This document shows positions 10,998 to 20,261 of a stretch of DNA of 64,000 bases, one piece after another. The position numbers and the translations under genes were made by a program. This DNA comes from SZUA-36 sp963801195 (GTDB lineage Bacteria; Pseudomonadota; Gammaproteobacteria; Xanthomonadales; SZUA-36): contig CAWDDX010000005.1 in the NCBI GenBank assembly GCA_963801195.1, forward strand, positions 62,001 through 126,000, in the 5' to 3' direction. The notes under the pieces were generated by a model. That model searched no databases, had not been told where the DNA came from, and saw only the letters and a list, made by a program, of their open reading frames with translations. Numbering within the stretch: position 1 is the stretch's first letter; every line of letters starts with the position of its first letter.

Positions 10998-13568
10998 ATG
11001 CGAATGGACAAATTGACCAGCAAATTCCAGTTGGCACTGGCGGATGCACAGAGCCTGGCGGTTGGACTTGATCACCAGATGATCGAGCCCGAACACGTCA
11101 TGGTTGCGTTAATGGACCAGGAGGGCGGCTCGATGCGCCACCTGCTGACCAAGGCTGGCGTGCGGGTTAACGCACTGCGTTCACAACTCGGCGAGCGGCT
11201 CGATGCGATGCCCAGGGTCTCGGGTGCGGCGGGCGAGGTCAACCTTTCCAATGAAACCATCAAGACCTTGACGGTGACCGACAAACTGGCACAGAAACGC
11301 GATGACCAGTACATCGCCAGTGAACTGTTCGCGCTGGCAGCCCTGGAACTCAAGGGTCCGCTTGCCGATATATTGAAACAGGCAGACGCCAGCCGTGACG
11401 CGATCGAAAAAGCCATTGACGAAATGCGTGGCGGTGAACAGGTCAACGATCCCAATGCCGAAGAGTCCCGCCAGGCACTGGAGAAATACACCATCGACCT
11501 GACCGAGCGTGCGGAGCAGTCAAAGCTGGACCCGGTCATCGGCAGGGATGAGGAAATCCGCCGCTGCATACAGGTTTTACAACGCAGGACCAAGAACAAC
11601 CCGATTTTGATCGGCGAGCCTGGCGTCGGCAAAACCGCCATTGTCGAGGGCATGGCGCAGCGGATCGTCAACGGCGAAGTACCGGAGGGTCTGAAGAATA
11701 AACGTGTCCTGTCGCTCGACATGGGGGCGCTGATCGCCGGCGCAAAATTCAGGGGTGAATTTGAGGAACGCTTAAAAGCGCTGTTGAATGACCTCAGCAA
11801 GCAGGAGGGCAATGTCATTTTGTTTATCGATGAGATTCACACCATCGTCGGTGCAGGCAAAGCCGAGGGTTCCATGGATGCGGGCAATATGCTCAAACCG
11901 GCACTGGCCCGCGGTGAATTGCACTGCATTGGCGCGACCACGCTGGATGAATACCGGCAATACATGGAAAAGGACGCCGCGCTGGAACGGCGTTTCCAGA
12001 AGGTGTTCGTCGGCGAACCGACGGTGGAGGATACCATCGCCATCCTGCGCGGTTTACAGGAGCGTTACGAGGTTCATCACGGCGTCGATATCACCGACCC
12101 GGCCCTGGTGGCCGCGGTGACCCTGTCGCACCGTTATATCAGTGACCGGCAGTTGCCGGACAAGGCGATCGACCTGATGGACGAGGCGGCTTCGCGTATC
12201 CGCATGGAGATCGATTCCAAGCCGGAGAAACTGGACCGTCTGGAACGACGCCTGATCCAGCAGAAAATCCAGCGCGAAGCGTTGAAAAAAGAGAAGGATG
12301 AGGCGTCCGTTCAGCGCTTGGCCGAGCTCGATGAGACCATCGAAAAACTCGAACGGAAATATTCCGATCTCGAAGAAATCTGGAAATCGGAAAAGGCAGC
12401 CGTGCAGGGCACGACCCACATCAAGGAAGACCTGGAACGCGCCCGTGCGGAACTGGATACGGCACGTCGCGCCACCGACCTGGCGCGTATGTCCGAATTG
12501 CAGTACGGGCGTATTCCTGAACTGGAGGCCGCTTTGAAGCAGGCAGAGAAAGGCGAGGAGGCGGAATTCACACTGTTGCGAACCAAGGTGACCGCGGATG
12601 AGATCGCGGAGGTGGTTTCACGCTGGACCGGGATTCCGGTCTCGCGCATGCTGGAAGGTGAGCGGGACAAGCTGCTGCGTATGGAAACGGCCCTGCACGC
12701 GCGCGTGATAGGCCAGGACGAAGCGGTCAAAGCGGTGTCCGATGCGATACGCCGTTCACGCGCCGGTTTATCGGATGTGAACCGGCCGATCGGTTCATTC
12801 CTGTTCCTCGGCCCGACCGGTGTCGGTAAGACCGAGTTATGCAAATCCCTGGCGGAATTCATGTTTGACACCGAGGAAGCGATGGTGCGTATCGACATGT
12901 CCGAATTCATGGAAAAGCACTCCGTCGCAAGACTGATCGGTGCGCCCCCGGGTTATGTCGGCTACGAAGAAGGCGGTTACCTGACCGAAGCCGTGCGCCG
13001 CAGGCCGTACTCGGTCATCCTGTTGGACGAGGTTGAAAAAGCACATTCGGATGTGTTCAACATTTTGTTGCAGGTGCTCGATGACGGCCGTCTGACCGAT
13101 GGCCATGGCCGCACAGTCGATTTCCGTAACACGGTCATCGTGATGACATCCAACCTCGGCTCCGCCCGTATCCAGGACCTGGCGTCCGAGGGTTATGACG
13201 CCATGAAGATCGCGGTCATGGAGGTGGTCGGGCAGCATTTCCGTCCCGAGTTCATCAACCGCGTGGACGAACTGGTGGTCTTCCATCCGCTCGACGAGGA
13301 AGAGATCCGCTCGATTGCCGCGATCCAGTTGAATATCGTCAGGAAACGCCTGACCAACGCCGGTCTTGATATGGAAATCAGCGACGCAGCCCTCGACCTC
13401 CTGGCATCGGCTGGTTTCGACCCGGTCTATGGCGCGCGGCCGCTGAAACGGGCCATCCAGCAGAAACTTGAAAACCCGCTGGCGCAGAAAATACTTTCCG
13501 GTGATTTCGTCCCTGGCGGAACGGTACATATCGACGTCGAGGATGAAAAGCTCATTTTTACAGCTTGA
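10998..13568 (+). CDS. clpB: ATP-dependent disaggregase ClpB
   Basis: Cytosolic AAA+ Hsp100 hexamer that pulls polypeptides out of aggregates together with DnaK. The 856-residue chain has the Clp N-domain (1-150), first AAA+ module with Walker A GEPGVGKT (206-213), the long coiled-coil middle domain (about 405-530) that marks ClpB rather than ClpA or ClpX, and a second AAA+ module with GPTGVGKT (605-612). The GYVGYEEGG pore loop follows. There is no ClpP-binding IGF loop. The ATG follows a GAGGA ribosome site. Complete and unremarkable. Confidence 0.97.
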   Translation: MRMDKLTSKFQLALADAQSLAVGLDHQMIEPEHVMVALMDQEGGSMRHLLTKAGVRVNALRSQLGERLDAMPRVSGAAGEVNLSNETIKTLTVTDKLAQKRDDQYIASELFALAALELKGPLADILKQADASRDAIEKAIDEMRGGEQVNDPNAEESRQALEKYTIDLTERAEQSKLDPVIGRDEEIRRCIQVLQRRTKNNPILIGEPGVGKTAIVEGMAQRIVNGEVPEGLKNKRVLSLDMGALIAGAKFRGEFEERLKALLNDLSKQEGNVILFIDEIHTIVGAGKAEGSMDAGNMLKPALARGELHCIGATTLDEYRQYMEKDAALERRFQKVFVGEPTVEDTIAILRGLQERYEVHHGVDITDPALVAAVTLSHRYISDRQLPDKAIDLMDEAASRIRMEIDSKPEKLDRLERRLIQQKIQREALKKEKDEASVQRLAELDETIEKLERKYSDLEEIWKSEKAAVQGTTHIKEDLERARAELDTARRATDLARMSELQYGRIPELEAALKQAEKGEEAEFTLLRTKVTADEIAEVVSRWTGIPVSRMLEGERDKLLRMETALHARVIGQDEAVKAVSDAIRRSRAGLSDVNRPIGSFLFLGPTGVGKTELCKSLAEFMFDTEEAMVRIDMSEFMEKHSVARLIGAPPGYVGYEEGGYLTEAVRRRPYSVILLDEVEKAHSDVFNILLQVLDDGRLTDGHGRTVDFRNTVIVMTSNLGSARIQDLASEGYDAMKIAVMEVVGQHFRPEFINRVDELVVFHPLDEEEIRSIAAIQLNIVRKRLTNAGLDMEISDAALDLLASAGFDPVYGARPLKRAIQQKLENPLAQKILSGDFVPGGTVHIDVEDEKLIFTA

Positions 13569-13580
13569 ACTTTGAATAGG

Positions 13581-13637
13581 GCACCGTCATTCATTGAAGG
13601 CACCGTCATCCGTTAATGGCACCGTCAGATGGCAGTG
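13581..13637. repeat. three tandem 19-bp repeats after clpB
   Basis: Three units begin at 13581, 13600 and 13619, exactly 19 bases apart. The first is GCACCGTCATTCATTGAAG; the others share GCACCGTCA and diverge after it. The same GCACCGTCAT core reappears at 30040 and 30133 beside a CCCGGC palindrome. This is therefore a local array of a dispersed repeat family, placed between the convergent ends of clpB and proA. Confidence 0.7.
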
Positions 13638-13661
13638 CTTGTTGGTGGGAAAGTGCCGGGA

Positions 13662-14924
13662 CTAGCTACGAACCTGCCCCGACCCTTTCACGATCCACTT
13701 GTAACTGGTCAATTCCGGCAACGCCATCGGCCCGCGCGCGTGCAGTTTCTGGGTGCTGATACCGATCTCGGCGCCCATGCCAAACTGGCCGCCGTCGGTG
13801 AATGCGGTCGAGGTATTGGCATAGACGGCCGCCGCGTCCACGCTGTTGAGGAATCGCTCGATGGTTTGCGGGTCTTCGGCGACGATGGCCTCGGAGTGTT
13901 TTGAACCGTAGCGGTGGATGTGTTCCAGCGCATCATCCAGGCCGGAAACGGTCTTGACCGACATTTTCATCGACAGAAATTCCGTTCCAAAATGCTCGTC
14001 GGCCGCCCGCTGTAAACGGCCGGCGTAGTGCCCGTCCAGGGCCAGGTAGGCGGCTTCGTCCGCAAAGACTTCGACCTTGTGGTCCTCTCCCATCGCGGTC
14101 ATCAGCGCGGGCAGCGCGGGCAACAGGGACTGGTGAAGAATCAGCGTGTCGAGCGCATTGCAGACACTCGGGCGGCGGACCTTGGCGTTGGTAATGATGG
14201 CTTTTGCCTTCTTGAGGTCGGCACTGCTGTCAACATAGGTGTGGACAATGCCGGCGCCGGTCTCGATCACCGGCACCCGGGCGTTGTCGCGTACAAAATC
14301 GATCAGGGCCCTGGACCCGCGGGGAATGGCAAGGTCAATGAATTGCGTGGCTTGCAGGATCGTCGGCAAATATTCCCTTTGCGGCGGCGCGAGAAATACC
14401 ACGGCGGGGTCGATACCGTGCTCCGTCAGCACCCCGTGCATCATTTCAACCACCACCCGGTTGGTGTCGTGGGCATCGCTGCTACCCTTGAGAACACAGG
14501 CATTCAGGGTTTTCAGGCACAGTGCGAAAACATCGAATGTGACATTTGGCCTGGATTCGAATATGACCGCAATGACCCCCATAGGCACGCGCACCTTGCG
14601 CAGTTCCAGCCCGTTTTCCAGTCGCTTTTCCTCGAGCAATTCACCCACGGGTGACGGTAGCGCAGCGACGCTGCGCAGGTCGTGCGCAATGTCGGCAAGC
14701 CGTTGCGGGTTGAGCAGCAGCCGGTCGTGTTTCGGGTCGGATTCCGGCATCCGCGACAGGTCGGCGCGATTGGCTTCGAGTATCTGCTGTTCTGCCGCCA
14801 GTGTACGCTCCGCCAGTGTCCCGAGCACGGCCTGGATTTTTGCGTCATCCAGATGCGCCAGTTGCCGCGCCGCTTCACGCGCCGCGCGCAGACCCTCCTC
14901 GAGGTATTTCAATTGATCCGTCAT
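13662..14924 (-). CDS. proA: Gamma-glutamyl phosphate reductase
   Basis: Second enzyme of proline synthesis. It reduces glutamyl 5-phosphate with NADPH to glutamate semialdehyde. The 420 residues show the aldehyde-dehydrogenase fold: the cofactor region PMGVIAVIFESRPNVTFD near 115, the catalytic-cysteine segment RRPSVCNALDTLL-like near 255, and the C-terminal FTDGGQFGMGAEIGIST motif. Its start lies 9 bases after the proB stop, so the two genes are co-transcribed. The ATG at 14924 gives MTDQLKYLEEGL. Confidence 0.96.
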   Translation of the reverse strand: MTDQLKYLEEGLRAAREAARQLAHLDDAKIQAVLGTLAERTLAAEQQILEANRADLSRMPESDPKHDRLLLNPQRLADIAHDLRSVAALPSPVGELLEEKRLENGLELRKVRVPMGVIAVIFESRPNVTFDVFALCLKTLNACVLKGSSDAHDTNRVVVEMMHGVLTEHGIDPAVVFLAPPQREYLPTILQATQFIDLAIPRGSRALIDFVRDNARVPVIETGAGIVHTYVDSSADLKKAKAIITNAKVRRPSVCNALDTLILHQSLLPALPALMTAMGEDHKVEVFADEAAYLALDGHYAGRLQRAADEHFGTEFLSMKMSVKTVSGLDDALEHIHRYGSKHSEAIVAEDPQTIERFLNSVDAAAVYANTSTAFTDGGQFGMGAEIGISTQKLHARGPMALPELTSYKWIVKGSGQVRS

Positions 14925-14933
14925 TAAACTTGT

Positions 14934-16013
14934 TTAACCCACCAGGTAGAGATAATCATAGTGCACCAGCGGTTTGTGGCCCCGCTGCCCAATCAATTCA
15001 GCAGTTTCCTGGTGACCGTAACGCGCCTGTCCGCAACCCAGCACCTTTCCGGACGGGTCACGTATCTGGATGACATCGCCGCGATCAAAACGTCCTTCAA
15101 CGGCCTCGACACCAACCAGCAGCAGGCTGGCCAGGTGATTGCGGTCCAGCAGGGCGTCGGCCGCACCCCGGTTGACCGTCACTGAGCCGGTGGCGTAGTC
15201 GTCCGCGCTCGCCAGCCATCGTTTTGCAGGCGAGGCGTCACCAATGACCGGAAACCGCGTACCGGCCTGTGTTTCGCCCAGTATCTTCTGCATGATCCGC
15301 GGGTCGGTTCCATCCGCGATCACCACCTCGGTGCCGAGCCTGGCGACCTTGCGCGCGATCGCCAGTTTGCTGTTCATCCCGCCGCGTCCCAGCGTGGAGG
15401 TGCCGCGTGAAACAATATCTTCGATCTGGTGCCGGGAATCGTCCCAGCATTCGATGTAGCGCTTACCGGAGCCATCCGGATCACCGTCGTAAACACCCGG
15501 AACGGTGCTCAGCAGGCATAAAAGCTCGGCATCGACCATACCCGCCAGTAAACCCGCGAGCTCGTCATTGTCCGTGAACATCAATTCGGTGACCGATACC
15601 ACGTCATTTTCGTTCACCACCGGCACGATACCGGCCGTCAGTAAACCTTCGATACAGCCGCGCATGTTCAGGTAATGCGCGCGTGTCTGGAAATCACTCT
15701 TGGTAGCCAGCACCTGTGCAACGGTCAATGAGTGTCGTGCAAACAGCTCCCGGTAGGTCTCCATCAGGAGGACCTGGCCGGTCGCGGCCAGTACCTGCTT
15801 GCGCGCCACCGGGCTCGAAATGCGGCGCAGTTGATCAGGCACCAGTCCCCTGCCGGCGGCGACGGCCCCGGATGAAACCAGCAGTACCTGCCAGCCATCT
15901 TTATGGAGACCGGCAAACTGGCTGACCAGGTTGGACAGAACTTCCCGGTTCAACGCGCCATCCAGGCCGCAAAGGACCTGGCTGCCGATTTTTACGACGA
16001 TTCTTTTAACCAT
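14934..16013 (-). CDS. proB: Glutamate 5-kinase
   Basis: First, proline-inhibited step of proline synthesis: ATP-dependent phosphorylation of glutamate. The 359 residues comprise the amino-acid kinase fold (1-255; KIGSQVL, VSSGAVAAGR, NENDVV, GRGGMNSKLAIA) and a C-terminal PUA domain (about 275-359). The ATG at 16013 lies in the proximal copy of a 20-bp tandem duplication. An identical out-of-frame ATG sits in the distal copy. The upstream M49-like gene ends 40 bases before proB on the same strand, so the three may share a transcript. Confidence 0.95.
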   Translation of the reverse strand: MVKRIVVKIGSQVLCGLDGALNREVLSNLVSQFAGLHKDGWQVLLVSSGAVAAGRGLVPDQLRRISSPVARKQVLAATGQVLLMETYRELFARHSLTVAQVLATKSDFQTRAHYLNMRGCIEGLLTAGIVPVVNENDVVSVTELMFTDNDELAGLLAGMVDAELLCLLSTVPGVYDGDPDGSGKRYIECWDDSRHQIEDIVSRGTSTLGRGGMNSKLAIARKVARLGTEVVIADGTDPRIMQKILGETQAGTRFPVIGDASPAKRWLASADDYATGSVTVNRGAADALLDRNHLASLLLVGVEAVEGRFDRGDVIQIRDPSGKVLGCGQARYGHQETAELIGQRGHKPLVHYDYLYLVG

Positions 16014-16040
16014 GCCCCGATTCTTTTAACCATGCCCCGA
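16001..16040. repeat. perfect 20-bp tandem duplication over the proB start
   Basis: 16001-16020 and 16021-16040 are identical (TTCTTTTAACCATGCCCCGA on the plus strand). The unit contains the first codons of proB and the bases before its ATG. Because 20 is not a multiple of three, the distal ATG is out of frame and opens only a short unrelated frame. The duplication pushes the original leader of proB 20 bases away. Confidence 0.9.
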
Positions 16041-16053
16041 TGGGTGGCCCGTG

Positions 16054-17751
16054 TTACAGGCCAAGCTGCTCCTTGCCCTGCAGGTACACGATATCGACCG
16101 GTATGCTGAGCGCGTCCAGCCGGTTCAGGTCGGCCTGTAACTGGGGACTGACGTTGCCACGTTTGGCAACGAACGCCTCGACAGCTGCGTAATCACCATT
16201 TCCCTGCAGTACCAGCAGATCACGGCTCATGTCCTTCACGGCCTGCTCAAATGCGCCCACGTTTACACGGTAGGTACCGGTTTCCGGGTCACGGCTGAAG
16301 GCGCCGGCATCGTTGAAATAATTAAACCGGATCATGTTGGCGCGGCCGTGGGCGTCACTGGCGCCAAAACGAACGGAGCGGAAAATGCCGGCGAGGAAGG
16401 TGACGTAGTTGTCCATCAATTCGCCATCGGTGATTTCACCTTTTTCCCGCAGTTTTTGCACCATGTACAAACCGAGGATGTCGGCCTTGCCTTCTTCGAG
16501 TGCAGACGAGTGCTCTTTCAGCGCCTCGCGTACCGTTCCTTTTCCGTCAAGCGTATTCTTGATGCCAAGTCCGTGGGCCACTTCGTGGAACATGGTGTTG
16601 CTGAAAAACGCATCGAAGGTGATGTGCTGTCGCTGGTCCCCGGCGATCAACTCGTTGGCAATTGGCATCAGTATCTGGTTGAACTTGGCCAGCATGGCGT
16701 TTTTCAGCTGCAGGCGGCGTGTACCCTTGGCCAGTTGCACTGACTCGTCATTGGGCAGATTGATCGCGATGGTTTTTGCACCGGAATTACAATCGCCGGC
16801 GCAATAGGCGAGGTCGTAGGCGTTCAGATCCGCATCGGAGCCGGGGACTTCCGCCTTGTAGGCCTCATCTACCGGCAGTCCGCGTTGCAGTTCCGGCATG
16901 TACTTGACAAAACGAGCCAGGCGTTCGCTCCAGACCTGGTCCTTGATCAGCACGAATGTCTCGAACGCGGCGCGGTAACCGAACAGGGCATCCTGATAGG
17001 TCTCGATGGGGCCAATGACAAGTTCAACCGGGTTGTTTTTCATATCCATCCAGGCCATGTCGGAGGCCTGGTAATCATCGCTTTTCAGGGCTTCGGCGCG
17101 CAGCTTGAGATAGGCCGCAAACTCCTCGTCATCGGCCAGTGCTGACGCCCGGGTAAGCAGTTCGGCGATTGCGTCGATCCCTGAGGCATACGCCCTGCTG
17201 TACGGAATCAGCACCAATTGGCCATCGGCATCGCGTTGTACGATGGAATAATCGCCGTTTTTACCATCCTGCTGCCAGGCTTCAAACTCGGCCTTGGTCA
17301 TGTCCTGTGGATAGAAGCGTGCGCCGGGCGGGCGGGGGCCGTAACTTTCGATGAAGGGCTGGTCATTGTTGAGGCGGTCCCAGGGCCCATAGTTGTAAAG
17401 GGCAAAACGCCTCACCTTGGGGTCATCGATGCTATCGAGCAGCGCGTCCTTGTCTCCCCATACCTGTTGCCAGAAAATATCGTCGGTGATTTTAGCGGCG
17501 TCGATCAGCAAACCGATCATTTGCTTCTGCCTGTCACTCAGGTTACCGAGGTCGGCGGTCAGGGTGACTTCGGCGTAAATATCAAGCCGGGAGGGCGCTT
17601 CGGCTTTGGGCGCTTCCTTGACAGGTGTGTCAACGGGTGTTTCCACCGCTGCGGTCTCGACCGCTGCCGTGTTAACTGCCGGGGCGTCTTTTTCACACGC
17701 GGAAAGCAGGCCCGCCAGCAGAATCGCTGTAATATAGTTTCCAATTCGCAT
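16054..17751 (-). CDS. M49-like (dipeptidyl-peptidase III family) zinc peptidase, lipoprotein
   Basis: The chosen ATG (17751) begins MRIGNYITAILLAGLLSAC, a lipoprotein signal with lipobox LLSAC. The mature protein would be tethered in the periplasm or at the outer membrane. A low-complexity Ala/Thr/Val/Glu linker follows. The zinc site is HEVAH (His389, Glu390, His393) with EEGKAD (Glu419-Asp424) about 30 residues on, as in bacterial members of the dipeptidyl-peptidase III group. The total of 565 residues fits. These bacterial proteins are poorly characterised and the substrate is unknown. The larger open frame starting at 17820 would bury the signal peptide and is rejected. It lies just before proB-proA on the same strand. 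Confidence 0.75.
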   Translation of the reverse strand: MRIGNYITAILLAGLLSACEKDAPAVNTAAVETAAVETPVDTPVKEAPKAEAPSRLDIYAEVTLTADLGNLSDRQKQMIGLLIDAAKITDDIFWQQVWGDKDALLDSIDDPKVRRFALYNYGPWDRLNNDQPFIESYGPRPPGARFYPQDMTKAEFEAWQQDGKNGDYSIVQRDADGQLVLIPYSRAYASGIDAIAELLTRASALADDEEFAAYLKLRAEALKSDDYQASDMAWMDMKNNPVELVIGPIETYQDALFGYRAAFETFVLIKDQVWSERLARFVKYMPELQRGLPVDEAYKAEVPGSDADLNAYDLAYCAGDCNSGAKTIAINLPNDESVQLAKGTRRLQLKNAMLAKFNQILMPIANELIAGDQRQHITFDAFFSNTMFHEVAHGLGIKNTLDGKGTVREALKEHSSALEEGKADILGLYMVQKLREKGEITDGELMDNYVTFLAGIFRSVRFGASDAHGRANMIRFNYFNDAGAFSRDPETGTYRVNVGAFEQAVKDMSRDLLVLQGNGDYAAVEAFVAKRGNVSPQLQADLNRLDALSIPVDIVYLQGKEQLGL

Positions 17752-17924
17752 AAGTGTCTCTTGCTGTTTCGAAATAGGATGGACACTATACCAAACCGTG
17801 CTGCCTTTTGGCGCTTTCAAACTGTGTTTGAAGACCGGATTTTGTGCTGCTCAAGCCGTTACATGCCTTTTGACGGTTGCGTTTTGGCCGCGCACTGTAA
17901 AATGGAGATATCCACCCCATTTAA

Positions 17925-17954
17925 TGCTTTCTGGTGTATTGCATCGTATATAAT
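17925..17954 (+). promoter_or_regulatory. candidate promoter of the fmdB-like/aspS genes
   Basis: A perfect -10 TATAAT lies at 17949-17954 in the 253-base gap between the divergent M49-like gene and the fmdB-like gene. The best -35 position, 16-18 bases upstream, is weak (TGCTTT). The expected start of transcription near 17961 leaves a leader of about 45 bases. Confidence 0.4.
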
Positions 17955-18004
17955 TGCCGACCCCGTGGTTTAACCCGGGAAGGCTGTAGTCAGGAGTATT
18001 AGCA

Positions 18005-18340
18005 GTGCCGATTTATGAGTATCGTTGCGAGTCGTGTGAACATCGACTGGAAAAATTGCAGAAAATGAGCGAGGGCGTCCTGGTCGATTGCCCTGCATGC
18101 AAGCGACCGACGTTGAAGCGGCTGGTTTCGGCCCCCGCTTTCCGCCTGTCGGGTACCGGCTGGTACGAGACTGACTTTAAAAAAGACAACAAGCGCAACC
18201 TGGCGGAAGCAACTACGGAGAACACCTCCAGCAAGGCTTCGGCGGATGGCGACAGCAAAAAAACAGACACGAAGGCAGCGGCCAGCGGTGCCGTAAAAAC
18301 CGAAGCAAAACCAGCGGCCAAGTCAGACGGCAAGGAATAG
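18005..18340 (+). CDS. FmdB-family zinc-ribbon protein
   Basis: Small protein of 111 residues starting at GTG (18005), with GGAG eight bases upstream. The N-terminal zinc ribbon MPIYEYRCESC has two CxxC knuckles at Cys8/Cys11 and Cys29/Cys32. SAPAFRLSGTGWYETDF is the conserved tail of the FmdB domain. The last 45 residues are a disordered Lys/Ala/Thr/Ser-rich tail. The family is widespread and often lies directly before aspS, as here (4-base gap). Its molecular role is not established. Confidence 0.85.
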   Translation: MPIYEYRCESCEHRLEKLQKMSEGVLVDCPACKRPTLKRLVSAPAFRLSGTGWYETDFKKDNKRNLAEATTENTSSKASADGDSKKTDTKAAASGAVKTEAKPAAKSDGKE

Positions 18341-18344
18341 GATA

Positions 18345-20135
18345 ATGCGTAGTCACTTATGTGGTGAAGTCAATGAAACAATGGCGGGTCAGTCGGTCAC
18401 GCTGTGTGGTTGGGTGGACAGGAGACGCGATCTCGGCGGGCTGATTTTTATAGGTCTCAGGGACAACGCCGGTATTGCCCAGGTCGTTGTCGAGCCCGAC
18501 AGCGGGGCATTTGCCGGCGCCGAACGACTGCGCAACGAGTACTGTGTGCGCATCACCGGAAAGGTCCGTCTGCGGCCCGAGAGCCAGTGGAATGAGTCCA
18601 TGGCAACCGGCAAGGTCGAACTGGTCGCGGAAAATGTCGAACTGCTGAATGCATCGGCGCCACTGCCCCTGATGATGACCGATGACGACGGCGAGGAAAT
18701 CCGCCTTCGCTACCGTTACCTGGACTTGCGCAGACCACGTATGCAGCACAATATGCGTATCCGCTCGAGACTCAACCAGGCCATCCACAAACACCTGGAC
18801 AGCCATGGTTTTAACGAATTCGAAACACCTATACTGACCAAGGCGACACCCGAAGGCGCACGTGACTACCTGGTGCCCAGCCGTGTCAATCCGGGCCAGT
18901 TTTACGCCCTGCCGCAATCACCCCAGCTATTCAAGCAGTTGCTGATGATGGCCGGCATGGACCGCTATTACCAGATCGCCCGCTGCTTTCGTGACGAGGA
19001 TCTGCGCGCCGACCGCCAGCCGGAATTCACCCAGCTGGACATGGAAATGTCCTTTGTCGACGAATCCGGTGTGCAGGCGGCGGCCGAAAGTCTCGTCCGC
19101 GCGGTTTTCCGGGATGTCCTGCAGGTTGAATTGCCCGATCCCTTTCCGCGCATGACCTGGCGGGATGCGATGGAGAAGTTCGGTTCCGACAAGCCGGACC
19201 TGCGCTACCCGATGTCCCTGCACAGTGTCGACGCGCACGTGCGCCACATTGATTTTCGCGTATTTTCCGAACCAGCCAACGACGATGAACAGCGGGTTGC
19301 GGCACTCAGGGTGCCCGGCGGCGCGCAGTTCTCGCGCAAACAGATCGATGAATACACGGCCTACGTGGCGCGCTACGGCGCCAAGGGTCTGGCCTGGTTA
19401 AAGGTGAATGATCTCGACGCCGGTCGCGAAGGTCTGCAATCGCCGGTCGCCAAGTTTCTCGATGACAGGGCCTGGAACGGTATCGCAGAACAAACCGGCG
19501 TAGAAAATGGCGACCTGCTGTTTTTCGGCTCCGGCGAGTGGCTTAAAACCAGCACCTTCATGGGCCAGTTGCTGGTCCGCTGTGGTGAAGACCTAAAGCT
19601 GGCGAAAGAAGGCTGGGCGCCGCTGTGGGTAACCGATTTTCCGATGTTCGAGTGGGACGAGGAGAGCGGCCGGTTCATGGCCATGCATCACCCGTTTACG
19701 GCGCCACAGTCAGATTCCGCCGAGGCATTGAAGGCCAATGCCGCAAAGGCCTTGTCACGCGGTTACGACATCGTGCTCAACGGCGCGGAAATCGGCGGTG
19801 GATCAATTCGTATCCACAGGCCTGAAATGCAACAGGCTGTATTCGAACTGCTTGGCATCGGCAAACAGGAGGCCGAAGCCAAGTTCGGTTTTCTGCTCGA
19901 GGCGCTCAAATACGGTTGTCCGCCGCACGGCGGTATCGCATTCGGGCTCGATCGCGTGGCTGCGTTGATGGCGGGCGAGGCGTCCATCCGTGACGTGATT
20001 GCCTTCCCAAAGACCACCACCGCACAGTGCCCGTTGACCGATGCACCATCGACGATCGTCGACAGCCAACTGAAAGAGCTGCACATTGCTGTTCTGACCA
20101 AGCCCGTGAATGGTTCAACCCCTTCGGATGCGTAA
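18345..20135 (+). CDS. aspS: Aspartyl-tRNA synthetase, bacterial type
   Basis: Class II synthetase that charges tRNA-Asp. The 596 residues show the N-terminal OB anticodon-binding domain (1-110) and class II motifs 1 (RSRLNQAIHKHL), 2 (IARCFRDEDLRADRQPEFTQLD) and 3 (GGIAFGLDRVAALMAG). The bacterial GAD insertion lies at about 290-420. Leu30 in RRRDLGG occupies the position where discriminating enzymes usually carry Leu and non-discriminating ones His. This hints at a tRNA-Asp-specific enzyme, which is inference. The end reads FPKTTTAQCPLTDAPS. Confidence 0.96.
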   Translation: MRSHLCGEVNETMAGQSVTLCGWVDRRRDLGGLIFIGLRDNAGIAQVVVEPDSGAFAGAERLRNEYCVRITGKVRLRPESQWNESMATGKVELVAENVELLNASAPLPLMMTDDDGEEIRLRYRYLDLRRPRMQHNMRIRSRLNQAIHKHLDSHGFNEFETPILTKATPEGARDYLVPSRVNPGQFYALPQSPQLFKQLLMMAGMDRYYQIARCFRDEDLRADRQPEFTQLDMEMSFVDESGVQAAAESLVRAVFRDVLQVELPDPFPRMTWRDAMEKFGSDKPDLRYPMSLHSVDAHVRHIDFRVFSEPANDDEQRVAALRVPGGAQFSRKQIDEYTAYVARYGAKGLAWLKVNDLDAGREGLQSPVAKFLDDRAWNGIAEQTGVENGDLLFFGSGEWLKTSTFMGQLLVRCGEDLKLAKEGWAPLWVTDFPMFEWDEESGRFMAMHHPFTAPQSDSAEALKANAAKALSRGYDIVLNGAEIGGGSIRIHRPEMQQAVFELLGIGKQEAEAKFGFLLEALKYGCPPHGGIAFGLDRVAALMAGEASIRDVIAFPKTTTAQCPLTDAPSTIVDSQLKELHIAVLTKPVNGSTPSDA

Positions 20136-20261
20136 GTGCTGCGCAGCTTTTGTTATTGGAGCAGGCCCCGTGACTTTTACCAATCCGCGGGGTGTGTAAA
20201 CGCTACATGCCATCAAGCATTTGCGGGAATGGTGCGTAATGAATGACGCACCTTGCGCTCA

